DNA of 64,000 nucleotides from Pandoraea sp. ASV26 (GTDB taxonomy: Bacteria; Pseudomonadota; Gammaproteobacteria; Burkholderiales; Burkholderiaceae), in assembly GCF_016428915.1 (NCBI RefSeq), contig NZ_JAELTP010000012.1, forward strand, positions 22,062 to 86,061, in the 5' to 3' direction. Below the pieces are notes generated by a model. That model was not told the origin of the DNA and ran no database searches. It saw only the letters and a program-made list of their open reading frames with translations. Positions 27,587 through 37,722 of the stretch are shown in pieces; position 1 is the stretch's first letter, and each line of letters opens with the position of its first letter. Made by a program: the position numbers and the translations under genes.

Positions 27587-28228
27587 GTGACGAACGCATC
27601 GAATCCGAAAGCCGTCCGGCAGTCGTACGCCGGCAGCGTTGCCGCGCAACGCCGTGGCGTCAGCCTGGGCGCCCGTCTAGGGGCCCGTCTGACGCTCGCC
27701 GCCGCCGTAGCGCTCGTCGGCCTGCCCGCGGTTGCGCAGACCGCCACTCCCGGTGCGACACCGCCCGCGGCGTCTGCCCACGCACCGGCCCATCGGCCGG
27801 GCACGGCCCCTGCGCCGCCCGGCGGTCTGGCGTCTGCGGCCACGGCCAATAGCGCGGACCGGCCCGTTCTGCCCCGTCTGGTCGCCATCGCCCCCCCGGA
27901 CAACGACGACGACATTCCGCGCTTCGCCTTATTTGCTGCCCGCGACATCGAGCAGTTGGGTCTGCAATTCCCGGTGCAAAACGGCGATGTCCCGATCGAT
28001 ACCGAGGTCATCATCACGATGAGCCTGCGCGACAGCGCGTCCACCCGGATGCGCGACTTTTCCCGCCAGCACATGAATGAACCGATGACGCTGATCGTCG
28101 ACGGCGTGGAAATGCTCACCGCCACGATCCGCTCGGAGCTGAGCGGCAAGTTCCAGTTGCAGATGCCAAAAGAAAAGGCCCGGCTTCTGTTCCAGCGAGT
28201 GCTGGCCAAAGCCGGGCCTGCGACCTGA
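27587..28228 (+). CDS. Exported protein with SecD P1-head-like domain
   Basis: About 213 residues. A signal peptide (LGARLTLAAAVALVGLPAVAQ) is followed by an Ala/Pro-rich linker and a C-terminal domain of ~110 residues. EPMTLIVDGVEMLTATIRSE followed by GKFQLQMPKEKARLL resembles the P1 head subdomain of SecD (IVLDGKVxSAPxI...eeAxxL). It has no SecD membrane helices, so it is a free periplasmic relative; role unknown. GTG 27587 is preferred because AAGGGG lies seven bases upstream; ATG 27554 is an alternative. Divergent from the phosphatase-like gene and, like it, placed between purC and fba. Confidence 0.78.
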   Translation: MTNASNPKAVRQSYAGSVAAQRRGVSLGARLGARLTLAAAVALVGLPAVAQTATPGATPPAASAHAPAHRPGTAPAPPGGLASAATANSADRPVLPRLVAIAPPDNDDDIPRFALFAARDIEQLGLQFPVQNGDVPIDTEVIITMSLRDSASTRMRDFSRQHMNEPMTLIVDGVEMLTATIRSELSGKFQLQMPKEKARLLFQRVLAKAGPAT

Positions 28229-28332
28229 GCGTCGTGGGCATCTGACGGGGTTGGCCCCCCTTCAGCGCCACGCCGCCCGAGCCGGGCAGCAAGCCATGCG
28301 GAACAAGCCCGGCATGGCGATGATGCGTCTGC

Positions 28333-29397
28333 TTACTTCACGATCTGAGCGAGATCGCCGCTCTTGTACTTCTCGGCCATCTTGTCGAGCGAGACCGGCT
28401 TGATCTTGGCGGCCTGACCTTCGCAACCGAACGACAGATAGCGCGCCTTGCAAACCAGCTTCGCCGCTTCGCGGGCCGGCTTGAGGTAATCGCGCGGGTC
28501 GAACTTGCTCGGGTTTTCGAACAGATAGCGACGGATCGCGCCGGTCATGGCCAGACGGATATCGGTATCGATGTTGATCTTGCGCACGCCGTGCTTGATG
28601 CCTTCGACGATCTCTTCGACCGGCACGCCGTACGTTTCCTTCATGTCGCCGCCAAATTCGCGGATCTCGGCGAGCAGTTCTTGCGGCACCGACGACGAAC
28701 CGTGCATCACCAGGTGGGTGTTCGGAATGCGGCGGTGAATTTCCTTGATGCGGTCGATGGCGAGAATGTCGCCCGTCGGCTTGCGGCTGAACTTGTAGGC
28801 GCCGTGCGAAGTACCGATGGCGATGGCCAGCGCGTCGCATTGCGTCTGATGCACGAAGTCGGCGGCCTGATCCGGATCGGTCAGCAGTTGTTCGCGGGTC
28901 ATCGTGCCGTCGGCGCCGTGACCGTCTTCCTTGTCGCCCTTCATCGTTTCGAGCGAACCCAGCACACCCAGTTCGGCTTCCACCGTCACGCCGATGTAGT
29001 GCGAGAACTCGACCACCTTCTTCGACACTTCAACGTTGTACTCGTAGCTGGCGACCGACTTGCCGTCGGCTTCGAGCGAGCCGTCCATCATTACGCTCGA
29101 GAAACCGCTCTTGATCGCGGCCATGCACACGGCCGGCGATTGGCCGTGATCCTGGTGCATCACCACTGGAATGTGCGGATAGGCTTCCACGGCCGCCGAG
29201 ATCAGGTGACGCAGGAACGCTTCGCCAGCGTACTTACGGGCACCGGCCGAGGCCTGCATGATGACCGGCGCGCCGACTTCGTCGGCGGCGGCCATGATGG
29301 CGGAAACCTGCTCCAGATTGTTGACGTTGAAGGCCGGCAGACCGTAGCCGTTTTCGGCGGCATGGTCGAGCAGCTGTCGCATAGAGACTAGGGGCAT
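28333..29397 (-). CDS. fba: Class II fructose-1,6-bisphosphate aldolase
   Basis: Zinc-dependent aldolase of glycolysis and gluconeogenesis, 354 residues. Metal and substrate motifs are intact: [59 protein letters not shown], and [20 protein letters not shown]. It is the class IIB form common in Burkholderiales. It follows pgk and pyk in the same direction, a common glycolytic cluster, with about 130 bases between pyk and fba. Confidence 0.97.
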   Translation of the reverse strand: MPLVSMRQLLDHAAENGYGLPAFNVNNLEQVSAIMAAADEVGAPVIMQASAGARKYAGEAFLRHLISAAVEAYPHIPVVMHQDHGQSPAVCMAAIKSGFSSVMMDGSLEADGKSVASYEYNVEVSKKVVEFSHYIGVTVEAELGVLGSLETMKGDKEDGHGADGTMTREQLLTDPDQAADFVHQTQCDALAIAIGTSHGAYKFSRKPTGDILAIDRIKEIHRRIPNTHLVMHGSSSVPQELLAEIREFGGDMKETYGVPVEEIVEGIKHGVRKINIDTDIRLAMTGAIRRYLFENPSKFDPRDYLKPAREAAKLVCKARYLSFGCEGQAAKIKPVSLDKMAEKYKSGDLAQIVK

Positions 29398-29531
29398 GAT
29401 GTTCTCCTTGGAATCACAAAACTAAGCAAATCTTTCCTCGATCCAGAGGCGCCCCTCATGACGACGGCTCGCGCGCGGCGTGGCGTGTGCTTGTGCTCGC
29501 ACGCCTCGCCGCACTCGCGCGGCCCCCTTCG

Positions 29532-30965
29532 TCATGCCTGGCCCACCTGGACGATCTTCAACGTATTGGTGCCGCCGGGTTGCCCCATCGGCTCGCCAAC
29601 CGTCAGCACGATCGTGTCGCCGCGCTTGACCACCCCGCGCGCAAGCAGCAGTTGCTCGGCTTGCTTGAGCGCGTGATCGCGGTCGAGCGTGGAGTCGACA
29701 CGCATGGCGTAGACGTTGCGGTACAGCGCCATCGTGCGATGGCTGCCGAGCTGCGACGTCAGCGCAAAAATCGGTACGTGAATCCTGTGGCGGGACAGCC
29801 ACAGCGCGGTCGAGCCCGACTCAGTCAGCGCCACGATCGCTTTCGCGCCAAGATGATACGCGGTAAACAGGGCACCAGCCGCAATCGTTTGGTCGATGCG
29901 CGTAAAAGTCTGATTGAGCCAGTCACGATCGAGCTCCACCGTCTCGGAGCGTTCGGCTTCCACGCAGATCGCCGCCATCGTCTCGATCGTCTCGACCGGA
30001 TACTTGCCCGCGGCACTCTCGGCCGAGAGCATGACGGCGTCGGTGCCGTCGAGCACGGCGTTGGCGACGTCCGACACCTCGGCGCGGGTCGGCACCGGGT
30101 TGTGGATCATCGACTCCATCATCTGCGTGGCCGTGATCGTGAGCTTGTTCATCTCGCGCGCGAGCTTGATCATGCGCTTTTGCAGCCCCGGCACCGCAGC
30201 GTTACCCACTTCAATGGCCAGATCGCCACGGGCGACCATGATGCAGTCCGACGCCGCCAGAATTTCCTCCAGCGCCGGAATGGCCTCGGCACGCTCGATC
30301 TTGGCGATCATGCGCGGCTTGATGCCGTACGGCTCGCCCGCCACGTTCGCCAGACGGCGCGCCATTTCCATGTCGGTGGCGTTCTTCGGGAAGGAGACCG
30401 CGACGTAGTCGGCGCCCAGCGCCATCGCCGTCTTGATGTCTTCCATGTCCTTCGCCGTGAGCGCCGGTGCCGTGAGCCCGCCGCCCTGACGGTTGATGCC
30501 CTTGTTGTTCGACAGGTCGCCACCGACCTTCACGGTCGTGTGGATCTCGCTGCCCAGCACGCGATCGACGATCAGCACGATCAGACCGTCGTTGAGCAGC
30601 AGCACGTCGCCCGGACGCACGTCGCGCGGCAGTTCCTTGTAGTCCAGGCCGACGCGCTCGTCGTTGCCCAGTTCACAGTCGGCGTCCAGAATGAACTTGG
30701 CGCCGGCCTCGAGCACGGTCTTGCCGTTCTCGAACTTGCCGACGCGAATCTTCGGGCCCTGAAGGTCGGCCATGATGGCCACTTCGCGGCCGGCCGCCTT
30801 GGCGGCCGCGCGTACCATCTCGGCACGCTCGATGTGATCCTGCGCCTTGCCGTGCGAAAAATTCAGCCGGACAACGTCAACGCCTGCGGCGATCATGCGC
30901 GAGAGCACTTCCGGCGTGCTGGACGCCGGACCGATGGTGGCGACGATCTTGGTGGAGCGGTTCAT
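29532..30965 (-). CDS. pyk: Pyruvate kinase
   Basis: Transfers phosphate from phosphoenolpyruvate to ADP. Motifs: [40 protein letters not shown] (catalytic Lys region), [12 protein letters not shown] and [11 protein letters not shown]. 477 residues from ATG 30965, matching the family. ATG 30974, three codons earlier, has AGAGGA at better spacing and may be the real start; a longer start at 31010 is less likely. An inverted repeat TTCGTA-N7-TACGAA at 31066-31084 lies in its promoter region. Confidence 0.96.
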   Translation of the reverse strand: MNRSTKIVATIGPASSTPEVLSRMIAAGVDVVRLNFSHGKAQDHIERAEMVRAAAKAAGREVAIMADLQGPKIRVGKFENGKTVLEAGAKFILDADCELGNDERVGLDYKELPRDVRPGDVLLLNDGLIVLIVDRVLGSEIHTTVKVGGDLSNNKGINRQGGGLTAPALTAKDMEDIKTAMALGADYVAVSFPKNATDMEMARRLANVAGEPYGIKPRMIAKIERAEAIPALEEILAASDCIMVARGDLAIEVGNAAVPGLQKRMIKLAREMNKLTITATQMMESMIHNPVPTRAEVSDVANAVLDGTDAVMLSAESAAGKYPVETIETMAAICVEAERSETVELDRDWLNQTFTRIDQTIAAGALFTAYHLGAKAIVALTESGSTALWLSRHRIHVPIFALTSQLGSHRTMALYRNVYAMRVDSTLDRDHALKQAEQLLLARGVVKRGDTIVLTVGEPMGQPGGTNTLKIVQVGQA

Positions 30966-31065
30966 TACATCCATCTCTTCATCCTCTTTTGGTAACAGCG
31001 CGTTCGACATTGCTGGCGCTTAGAGGTTTGTAGCGCATTTAGGCCGCCGCAGGTTAACCAAAAAG

Positions 31066-31084
31066 TTCGTATTGTCCGTACGAA
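31066..31084. promoter_or_regulatory. Inverted repeat upstream of pyk
   Basis: TTCGTA-N7-TACGAA, about 100 bases before pyk in the pgk-pyk space. A possible operator; no known regulator matches with certainty. Confidence 0.35.
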
Positions 31085-31198
31085 ATCGTTTGATTCGATC
31101 TCTGACGTTCGCAATAAGACGGCCGAAACCGCCTATCGCCACGTGTTTCCGGACCGTCGAGTCGGCCTGCGAGCCCCGCTCCACCGGGTTCTGCGCAA

Positions 31199-32404
31199 TC
31201 AGCGCGCTTGTGCCGCGCGTTGTTGCAGCACGTCGACCGCCGGCAGCGTCTTGCCTTCGAGGAATTCGAGGAAGGCGCCGCCGCCGGTCGAGATATAGCT
31301 GACCTGATCGGCAATGCCGTACTTGGCAATGGCAGCGAGCGTGTCGCCGCCCCCGGCGATCGAGAACCCCTTGGCAGCGGCAATGGCGCGCGCCAGCGTC
31401 TCGGTACCGTGACCGAACTGGTCGAATTCGAACACCCCGACCGGGCCGTTCCACACGACGGTGCCGGCGTGCGCCAGTTGTTCGGCGAGCGCGGCGGCCG
31501 TTTGCGGGCCGATGTCCAGGATCATGTCATCCGCGGCCACGTCGGCGGCGGCCTTGACCGTCGCCTCGGCCGTGGCGCTGAATTCCTTGGCGCACACGAC
31601 GTCCGTCGGAATCGGCACCGATGCGCCGCGAGCGGCCATGGCGTCGATGATGGCGCGGGCTTCGGCGACCAGATCGGCTTCGGCAAGCGACTTGCCGATC
31701 GGCAGGCCGGCAGCCAGCATGAACGTGTTGGCGATGCCGCCGCCCACGATCAGTTGGTCAACCTTGTCGGCGAGCGTCTTCAGGATGGTGAGTTTGGTCG
31801 ATACCTTGGAACCGGCCACGATGGCCACGAGCGGACGGGCCGGGGCGTTCAACGCCTTGCCGAGCGCTTCGAGTTCGGCGGCGAGCAACGGGCCCGCACA
31901 GGCGACCGGCGCGTACTTGGCGATGCCGTGCGTGGTGGCTTCGGCGCGGTGGGCGGTGCCGAACGCGTCGTTCACATACACGTCGCACAGCTTGGCCATC
32001 TTCTGCGCCAGTTCGTCGTTGTCCTTCTTCTCGCCCTTGTTGACGCGGCAGTTCTCGAGCAGCACGACCGAGCCGGGCGCCACGTCAAAGCCGCCGTCGA
32101 CCCAGTCGGCGATCAGCTTGACGTCGCGGCCGAGCAGTTCCGACAGACGCTGCGCGACAGGCGCCAGCGAGTCGGCAGGCTTGAACTCACCTTCGGTCGG
32201 ACGGCCCAGATGCGAAGTGACCATCACGGCAGCCCCGGCGTCGAGCGCCATCTGAATGGCCGGCACCGAGGCGCGAATACGCGTGTCTTCCGTGATACGG
32301 CCCTCGTCGTCTTGCGGCACGTTCAAATCGGCGCGGATGAAGACACGTTTGCCCGCAAGGCGGTCCTGAGCGATCAAATCGGAAAGACGTACGACGGAAG
32401 CCAT
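31199..32404 (-). CDS. pgk: Phosphoglycerate kinase
   Basis: Converts 1,3-bisphosphoglycerate and ADP to 3-phosphoglycerate and [16 protein letters not shown] at the N-terminus, [45 protein letters not shown] and [12 protein letters not shown] are all present. 401 residues, slightly longer than average through its C-terminus ([18 protein letters not shown]). First gene of the pgk-pyk-fba run on the minus strand, with 230 bases before pyk. Confidence 0.97.
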   Translation of the reverse strand: MASVVRLSDLIAQDRLAGKRVFIRADLNVPQDDEGRITEDTRIRASVPAIQMALDAGAAVMVTSHLGRPTEGEFKPADSLAPVAQRLSELLGRDVKLIADWVDGGFDVAPGSVVLLENCRVNKGEKKDNDELAQKMAKLCDVYVNDAFGTAHRAEATTHGIAKYAPVACAGPLLAAELEALGKALNAPARPLVAIVAGSKVSTKLTILKTLADKVDQLIVGGGIANTFMLAAGLPIGKSLAEADLVAEARAIIDAMAARGASVPIPTDVVCAKEFSATAEATVKAAADVAADDMILDIGPQTAAALAEQLAHAGTVVWNGPVGVFEFDQFGHGTETLARAIAAAKGFSIAGGGDTLAAIAKYGIADQVSYISTGGGAFLEFLEGKTLPAVDVLQQRAAQAR

Positions 32405-32490
32405 GAGAATCCGGAATAAATGGTGGGAAAAACGTGCATTTTAACTGATCCGACCGTCCGGTTGCCCATTTTGCGGCTTGGGGGTTCTGC

Positions 32491-32814
32491 CTACAGGAAC
32501 AGGCGACCGAGTGTGTAGACGAGCATGCCGATGGCGATCATCTCGATCATGTTGCGGCGCCAGACGAACCATCCCGTGGCCGCCACCGCCGCCGCCAGCT
32601 TGTGATTGCCCAGATGCAGCGCGAACTGATGATCGAGCAGCAGCACCTCCGGCACCACGATCACGGCAAGCGCCGCCGCCGGGGCGTAGCGCAGCGCGCG
32701 TTGCAGCCGCTGCGGCAGCGTCACCCTATCGCCCGCGAGCAGGAAGAAGGTCCGTGTGACGATGGTGATCGCCGTCATCGCCACGAAGGCGATCCAGATT
32801 TGCAGAGTGCTCAT
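32491..32814 (-). CDS. AzlD-family branched-chain amino acid exporter subunit
   Basis: 107 residues, four hydrophobic helices (MSTLQIWIAFVAMTAITIVTRTFFLL at the start, TLGRLFL at the end). AzlD proteins partner with AzlC to export branched-chain amino acids or analogues. Its ATG overlaps the azlC stop by four bases (ATGA), so the two subunits are translationally coupled. Confidence 0.9.
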   Translation of the reverse strand: MSTLQIWIAFVAMTAITIVTRTFFLLAGDRVTLPQRLQRALRYAPAAALAVIVVPEVLLLDHQFALHLGNHKLAAAVAATGWFVWRRNMIEMIAIGMLVYTLGRLFL

Positions 32815-33737
32815 GAGCGGCGCTCCCCCGAGGCGCGGGCCTTAGCACCGCCGTGAGCACCGCCATGGGTACCTTCACGGGCACCTTCACCGGGATCCTT
32901 ATCGACACCTTGATGCGCCCCCTCGTGCGCGCTGCCATCGTTCGCGGCCGCGGGCGCATTCGCCAGGGCAAGCCGCTTCGCATGGCGCGCGGCGAGGTCG
33001 TCGCAGACCATGCCGGCGGCGAGCGCCCCGAGCACACCGAGCACCAGGTTGAGCCGGTAAGGCAGATCGAACGCGAGCAGGCCGATGACCGACGCGAGCG
33101 CCACGGCCAGCATCGTCGAGCGGCTGGTGATCGTGTGAACCATCATGGGAATGAGGGCGAGCGTGCCCGCGAATCCCAGTCCCCAGCTATCCGGCACGAG
33201 CGCGCCGAGCATGATCCCGAGGATCGACGACACATGCCAGACCACCCAGTTCGTGAGCGTAATGCCGTAGTACGTTCCTTCCTTGCCCGGCACATACCCG
33301 TTGGCGAACTTCTGATTCATGAACATCACGAAGCCGAGATCGCCGTTCACATACCCGAGCACGATACGCCGGGGCAGCGACAGATAAGAGAAATGCGGTT
33401 GCAGCGCGGCACTGAAGATCACGAAGCGCAGATTGACGATGCCCACCGTGAGCAGGATCGTCCACAACGGCAAACCGGCGGCGAACAGCGGCAGCGAGGC
33501 CAACTGCGCCGAGCCCGCGTAGAGCATCAGGCTCATGCCGATGGCTTGCGGCACGGTCAGTATCGATTTGCTCATGGCGACGCCGGTGACGAGTCCCCAC
33601 GAGAAGATGGCAGGCAAAAGCGGCGAAATGACGCGGAAACCGGCCGCGAACCCGTCACGTTCGGCGGCTGGCAGACGAAGCATTGGCATGATCGGTTGGG
33701 GGGCAGGCGCCCAGGCGTGCGGCGCAGTGTCTGGCAT
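32811..33737 (-). CDS. AzlC-family branched-chain amino acid exporter
   Basis: Large subunit of an AzlCD-type exporter. The conserved core begins FAAGFRVISPLLPAIFSWGLVTGVAM and continues SLMLYAGSAQLASLPL, VNLRFVIFSAAL and GYVNGDLGFVMFM, as in the YgaZ/AzlC family. The C-terminus carries a ~40-residue hydrophilic tail rich in Gly, His, Glu and Ala (EGAHQG, REGTHGGAHGGAKA), absent from most relatives. The start is uncertain: ATG 33737 gives 308 residues, ATG 33689 or 33683 would be shorter; none has a clear ribosome site. Confidence 0.9.
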   Translation of the reverse strand: MPDTAPHAWAPAPQPIMPMLRLPAAERDGFAAGFRVISPLLPAIFSWGLVTGVAMSKSILTVPQAIGMSLMLYAGSAQLASLPLFAAGLPLWTILLTVGIVNLRFVIFSAALQPHFSYLSLPRRIVLGYVNGDLGFVMFMNQKFANGYVPGKEGTYYGITLTNWVVWHVSSILGIMLGALVPDSWGLGFAGTLALIPMMVHTITSRSTMLAVALASVIGLLAFDLPYRLNLVLGVLGALAAGMVCDDLAARHAKRLALANAPAAANDGSAHEGAHQGVDKDPGEGAREGTHGGAHGGAKARASGERRS

Positions 33738-34150
33738 TGCGGGGCAAAGCGGTCCCGACGGCGCCCGGCACGCCCGACATGGCCGCTGGCGGCCACAGCG
33801 CCCGCCAGGGTTGCCGGAGTGTCTCCTGAATATATTCATCTTTGGCGGCGAGCGACAGGCCATTATAGCCACGGTAAATATTTGCTTACTACGTTGCTGG
33901 CGTACATCTATTCGTTTTTGCAGGGGCAACGCACGAGGTGTCGCGTACGCGCCACGCGGGGGGTATGCGGGAAGTAACAAGCGGGGCCGGAACGGGCACG
34001 TGGCGCGTGCGCTGGCGCCGTGCGCCATCCGCAAAGGGCTGCGGCTGCTTTACAATAGCGACTTTTGGTGGGCAGGCAGCCAGCGCTTTCGTACCTGGCA
34101 CCTGTCTTGCAATCCCCAGAATTCCGAATACCCATCACGGTCCGAACCCC
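33738..34150. other. Divergent intergenic region, azlC / zinc-ribbon gene
   Basis: About 410 bases with A+T-rich patches (near 33830-33910) that may hold the azlC promoter, and a TACAAT hexamer at 34051-34056 that could serve the plus-strand gene. No convincing gene was seen. Confidence 0.4.
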
Positions 34151-34348
34151 ATGAGCGAAGTCAAACAAATGCCGGTCGTCGAAGTCGGCGCCGAAGATCT
34201 GCCGGTCCATTGCCCGAATCCGAAGATGGAAGCCTGGAGTGCCCATCCGCGCGTGTTCATCGATGTCACCCATGGCGAAGCGGCTTGCCCGTACTGCGGC
34301 ACGCGCTATCGCGTGAAGGCGGGTGTCGTGCTCAAGGGTCATCACTGA
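34151..34348 (+). CDS. Small zinc-finger protein (zf-CHCC type)
   Basis: 65 residues. Ligand candidates are His20-Cys21 (LPVHCPNP) and the CPYCGTRY knuckle near the end, the CHCC zinc-finger pattern of small proteobacterial proteins related to the mitochondrial complex I subunit NDUFS6. Such proteins often lie near cell-envelope or respiratory genes; here waaF follows 112 bases downstream. ATG 34151 begins the conserved MSEVKQMPVVEV sequence. Exact role unknown. Confidence 0.85.
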   Translation: MSEVKQMPVVEVGAEDLPVHCPNPKMEAWSAHPRVFIDVTHGEAACPYCGTRYRVKAGVVLKGHH

Positions 34349-34459
34349 GCCACCTGCTGCCCACCCGAGCGGCCGGGCGCAGCGCCAGACTGTCGCGATG
34401 CCCCGCCCGGTTGCCTGTTCGTTTCATCGTTACGCTTAACGTTTAGAGTCTCCGCCACG

Positions 34460-35485
34460 ATGCATAAAGCCTTGGTGATCGCCCCCAACTGGATTGGGGA
34501 CGCGCTGATGGCGCAGCCGTTGTTCACCCTGCTCAAGCGACTGCATCCGCGTCTGACCATCGACGCGATCGCGCCCGGCTGGGTCGCCCCGGTTCTGGAA
34601 CGCATGCCGGAGATTTCGCGCGTCGTCGCCACCGACCTCGCGCACGGCAAATTGCAGCCGCTCGAGCGCTACCGGCTCGCGAGCGTGCTCGCCGACGAGG
34701 GTTACGACGCCGCCTATGTGCTGCCGAACTCCCTGAAGTCGGCCCTGATTCCGTGGCTGGCGCGCATTCCGTTGCGCATCGGCTACAAGGGCGAGCAGCG
34801 CTATGGCCTGCTCAACGTGCGTCACGCCAATCCGCGCAAGGACGAACGCCCGCCGATGGTGCGGCATTACGCTGCGCTGGCGTTCGCGCCGGGGGCCAAG
34901 TTGCCCGAGACGCTGCCCACCCCGCGCATCGAAGCCGATCTGAACGAGTCGGCCCGTGTCTTCGCGCGCTTCGGTCTGGATCTGCGCGTGCCGCTCGTGG
35001 TGTTTTGCCCGGGCGCGGAGTTCGGGCCCGCCAAGCGCTGGCCGCCGGGTCACTTCGCGCAACTCGCCCAGTTGGTTCGCCGCTCGTTCCCGTATGCGCA
35101 GACCATCGCGCTGGGCTCGGGCAAGGATAGTGCGCTGGCGCAGCAGATCGCCGCCGACGCACCGTTCGTGCGCAACCTGTGCGGGCAGACCTCGCTGGCC
35201 GAGGCGTGCGCACTGCTGGCGCGCGCCAATGCGGTGGTGAGCAACGATTCGGGCCTGATGCACGTGACGGCAGCGCTGCGCCGCCCGCAGATTGCCTTGT
35301 TCGGTTCGTCCGATCCGCGCCACACTCCGCCGCTGTCCGACCAGGCGCATGTCCTGTGGCTACAATTGGAATGCAGTCCGTGTTTTGCCCGCGAATGTCC
35401 GCTGGGCCATACGCGCTGCCTTAACGAGCTGATGCCTGAGCATGTGTTCGCGAATGTCCGCAACATTCTGCTCACGCAGCGCTGA
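34460..35485 (+). CDS. waaF: Lipopolysaccharide heptosyltransferase II
   Basis: Adds the second L-glycero-D-manno-heptose to the LPS inner core from ADP-heptose. GT-B glycosyltransferase of family 9, 341 residues. Motifs: APNWIGDALMAQPLF at the N-terminus, VVFCPGAEFGPAKRWPPGHFA in the nucleotide-sugar site, and VVSNDSGLMHVTAALRRP. The C-terminal SPCFARECPLGHTRCLNEL with its cysteines is usual for WaaF. It heads a run of four plus-strand genes. Confidence 0.94.
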   Translation: MHKALVIAPNWIGDALMAQPLFTLLKRLHPRLTIDAIAPGWVAPVLERMPEISRVVATDLAHGKLQPLERYRLASVLADEGYDAAYVLPNSLKSALIPWLARIPLRIGYKGEQRYGLLNVRHANPRKDERPPMVRHYAALAFAPGAKLPETLPTPRIEADLNESARVFARFGLDLRVPLVVFCPGAEFGPAKRWPPGHFAQLAQLVRRSFPYAQTIALGSGKDSALAQQIAADAPFVRNLCGQTSLAEACALLARANAVVSNDSGLMHVTAALRRPQIALFGSSDPRHTPPLSDQAHVLWLQLECSPCFARECPLGHTRCLNELMPEHVFANVRNILLTQR

Positions 35486-35544
35486 TCCCGCCCCGGCGGA
35501 GCCGCGTTCAGCCCGATCCCGGTAATACTCAACGGTAAATCCTC

Positions 35545-36000
35545 ATGCCACGTTTCGTCCGTCTGTTCGATGCCGCCAGTGAAACCATCTCGGCCTTTTA
35601 TGACGCGCTTCGCCGTGGGCAGACGGATCGCGTGATGTCGCTCTGGGCGAACGAGGATTTCGTGAGCTACATTCGCCCCGACGGCACCCGCTGGGACGGC
35701 CTCGAGCAGATCCGCAGCGGTCTGGTCGCCCAGTTCACGCAAAGCGTGGTGCTGATCGATTCCCTGGACACGACCGAGTACGACACCGTCGGCACGGTCG
35801 TGCACACGGCGACCGAAGCGATACGCGTGGGCAAGGAAGACGCCGGCCAGACGACCGCTCAGCTCATCCACACGACTTACGTGCTGGTGCACGAGCAGGG
35901 CGACTGGCGCTTCGCCCATATCCACTCCAGCCCATTGCCGCCGCATGCCGTCGAGCAGTTCAGCCTGATGATGCACGCGCGTCCGGACGGGCTCCACTGA
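35545..36000 (+). CDS. NTF2-like (SnoaL/YybH-type) protein
   Basis: 151 residues with an NTF2-like cone fold: AFYDALRRGQTDRVMSLWANEDFVSYIRPDGTRWDGLEQIRSGL is the typical N-terminal half, and DWRFAHIHSSPLPP the end. Members bind small molecules or act as isomerase-like enzymes; nothing here shows which. Lies between waaF and the YheT-type hydrolase in the same direction, with an 11-base gap to the latter. Confidence 0.85.
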   Translation: MPRFVRLFDAASETISAFYDALRRGQTDRVMSLWANEDFVSYIRPDGTRWDGLEQIRSGLVAQFTQSVVLIDSLDTTEYDTVGTVVHTATEAIRVGKEDAGQTTAQLIHTTYVLVHEQGDWRFAHIHSSPLPPHAVEQFSLMMHARPDGLH

Positions 36001-36011
36001 TCGGCACGACG

Positions 36012-37043
36012 ATGACGGCGCGCCAGGCGACGTTTCTACCGCTGGATTACCAGCCACCCCGGTGGCTGCCTGACGGGCACAGCCAGACGATTTACCCCGC
36101 ATTGCTCGGTCGCCGCCCGTCGATCGAATTCCGGCGCGAGACATGGGACACCCCCGACGGCGACTTCGTCGATGTCGACTGGCTGGTCGCCCCGCCGGCC
36201 TCGGAGAAATCTCCCCCCGCCCCCGACGGTCTGGTCGACACACCGCTCGTCGTACTGTTTCATGGACTGGAAGGCGGCTCGGGCAGCCATTACGCCCGCA
36301 CCCTGATGCGCGAAGTCGAAGCGCAGGGCTGGCGCGGCGTAATCCCGCACTTTCGCAGTTGCAGCGGCCGCCTGAATCGCGCGCCGCGCTTCTATCATTC
36401 GGGCGACAGCGCCGAGGTCGACTGGATCTTGCAACGGCTGCGCGCGAACACCTCCGGCCCGATCTTCACGGCGGGGGTCTCACTGGGCGGCAATGTGCTG
36501 CTGCGCTGGCTGGGTGAGCGCGAGCGCCATGCCACGCGGGTCGTGAGTGCCGCGTGCGCGATTTCGGCGCCGCTCGATTTGCGGGCGGGCGGACTGGCGC
36601 TCTCGCATGGTTTCAACATGGTGTACACGCGCAACTTCCTCGGCACGCTCAAGAAGAAGGCGCTCGCCAAGCTCGACCAATATCCCGGCCTTTACGACCG
36701 TAACCTGATGATGGCCGCGCGCGATCTCGGCGAATTCGATCACGTGGTGACAGCGCCGCTGCATGGTTATCGCAGCGCGTTCGACTATTACACCCGCGCG
36801 TCGAGCAAGCCGATTCTGCCGGCCATCGAAGTCCCGACGCTGGTCATCAACGCACGTAACGACCCGTTCCAACCGGCCAACGCGTTGCCAAGTCAGGACG
36901 ATGTGGGGCGTTACGTGCAGTTGTTGCAACCGGAGCATGGCGGTCACGTCGGCTTCATGAGCGGGCCGTTTCCGGGTGGCCTGACGTGGATGCCGCGCAC
37001 GGTGATCGACTACTTCCGTCATTTTTTGCCGAGTGCGGCCTGA
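36012..37043 (+). CDS. YheT-family alpha/beta hydrolase
   Basis: 343 residues. Catalytic triad candidates: Ser in GVSLGGNVLLRW (nucleophile elbow), Asp in NARNDPFQP and His in GGHVGFMSG. The N-terminal LPDGHSQTIYPALLGR and VLFHGLEGGSGSHYARTLM segments are family hallmarks. Related to E. coli YheT and eukaryotic ABHD1/3 lipases; the physiological substrate is not established. The stop lies ten bases before the next gene, so they are co-transcribed. Confidence 0.92.
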   Translation: MTARQATFLPLDYQPPRWLPDGHSQTIYPALLGRRPSIEFRRETWDTPDGDFVDVDWLVAPPASEKSPPAPDGLVDTPLVVLFHGLEGGSGSHYARTLMREVEAQGWRGVIPHFRSCSGRLNRAPRFYHSGDSAEVDWILQRLRANTSGPIFTAGVSLGGNVLLRWLGERERHATRVVSAACAISAPLDLRAGGLALSHGFNMVYTRNFLGTLKKKALAKLDQYPGLYDRNLMMAARDLGEFDHVVTAPLHGYRSAFDYYTRASSKPILPAIEVPTLVINARNDPFQPANALPSQDDVGRYVQLLQPEHGGHVGFMSGPFPGGLTWMPRTVIDYFRHFLPSAA

Positions 37044-37052
37044 GGATGCGTC

Positions 37053-37718
37053 ATGGATGAAATCGTTCGACAGGCGATGGCCAAGTGGCCCAACGTGCCG
37101 CACTGCTACGGCTGGCTCGCGCTCGACCGGCGGGGGCAGTGGCGCATGCGCGACGAAGCGGCGCAGGCGGCAGGCGCCGCGGGCGACCCGATCCGTCATG
37201 CGGCGCTGCTCGCATTCATTGCCCGCAACTACGCCAGCGACGATGCCGGGCGATGGTACTTCCAGAATGGGCCTCAACGCGTGTACGTCGCGCTCGCCTA
37301 TGCGCCGTTCGTGGTGCGGCTGACGTGGGATGCCACCGCTAACGACGGTCGCGGCGCGCCGGTGCTTACGGATCAATTGGGACATACGTTCGTGCCGCAG
37401 GCGTGTCTGCTCGATGACGACGGGAATGTGGCGTTCGTGGGTGAGGCCGCCGCCAACGAGGGCAACGGTGCCTCGAAGGCGAATGCACCGCTCGCGCTGC
37501 TGCACGATCACGACATCGATCTGCTCACGCAGGTGTCCGATCTGGCGCAGGCATTCGAGATCGCGCAAACGTCCGACGCGACGGCCGACGCCAAAGGGGC
37601 GGTGCACTTGCATTGGCGCAACGGCACGACCCTGCCCTTCGCGATCGTTCATGCGGGCACCCTGCCGCAGACCTATGGATTCGAACGCAATCCGCAGCCA
37701 GACGATCGAGGGGCATGA
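37053..37718 (+). CDS. Conserved betaproteobacterial protein of unknown function
   Basis: 221 residues, soluble, no signal peptide. Begins MDEIVRQAMAKWPNVPHCYGWLALDRRGQWRMRDE, a segment conserved in Burkholderiaceae proteins that follow yheT-type genes and carry a DUF29xx-type label; I am not certain of the number. No catalytic motif is evident. GAGG precedes the ATG. Its stop is four bases from the stop of the convergent MFS gene, so transcripts from both sides probably overlap. Confidence 0.82.
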   Translation: MDEIVRQAMAKWPNVPHCYGWLALDRRGQWRMRDEAAQAAGAAGDPIRHAALLAFIARNYASDDAGRWYFQNGPQRVYVALAYAPFVVRLTWDATANDGRGAPVLTDQLGHTFVPQACLLDDDGNVAFVGEAAANEGNGASKANAPLALLHDHDIDLLTQVSDLAQAFEIAQTSDATADAKGAVHLHWRNGTTLPFAIVHAGTLPQTYGFERNPQPDDRGA

Positions 37719-37722
37719 GCGC

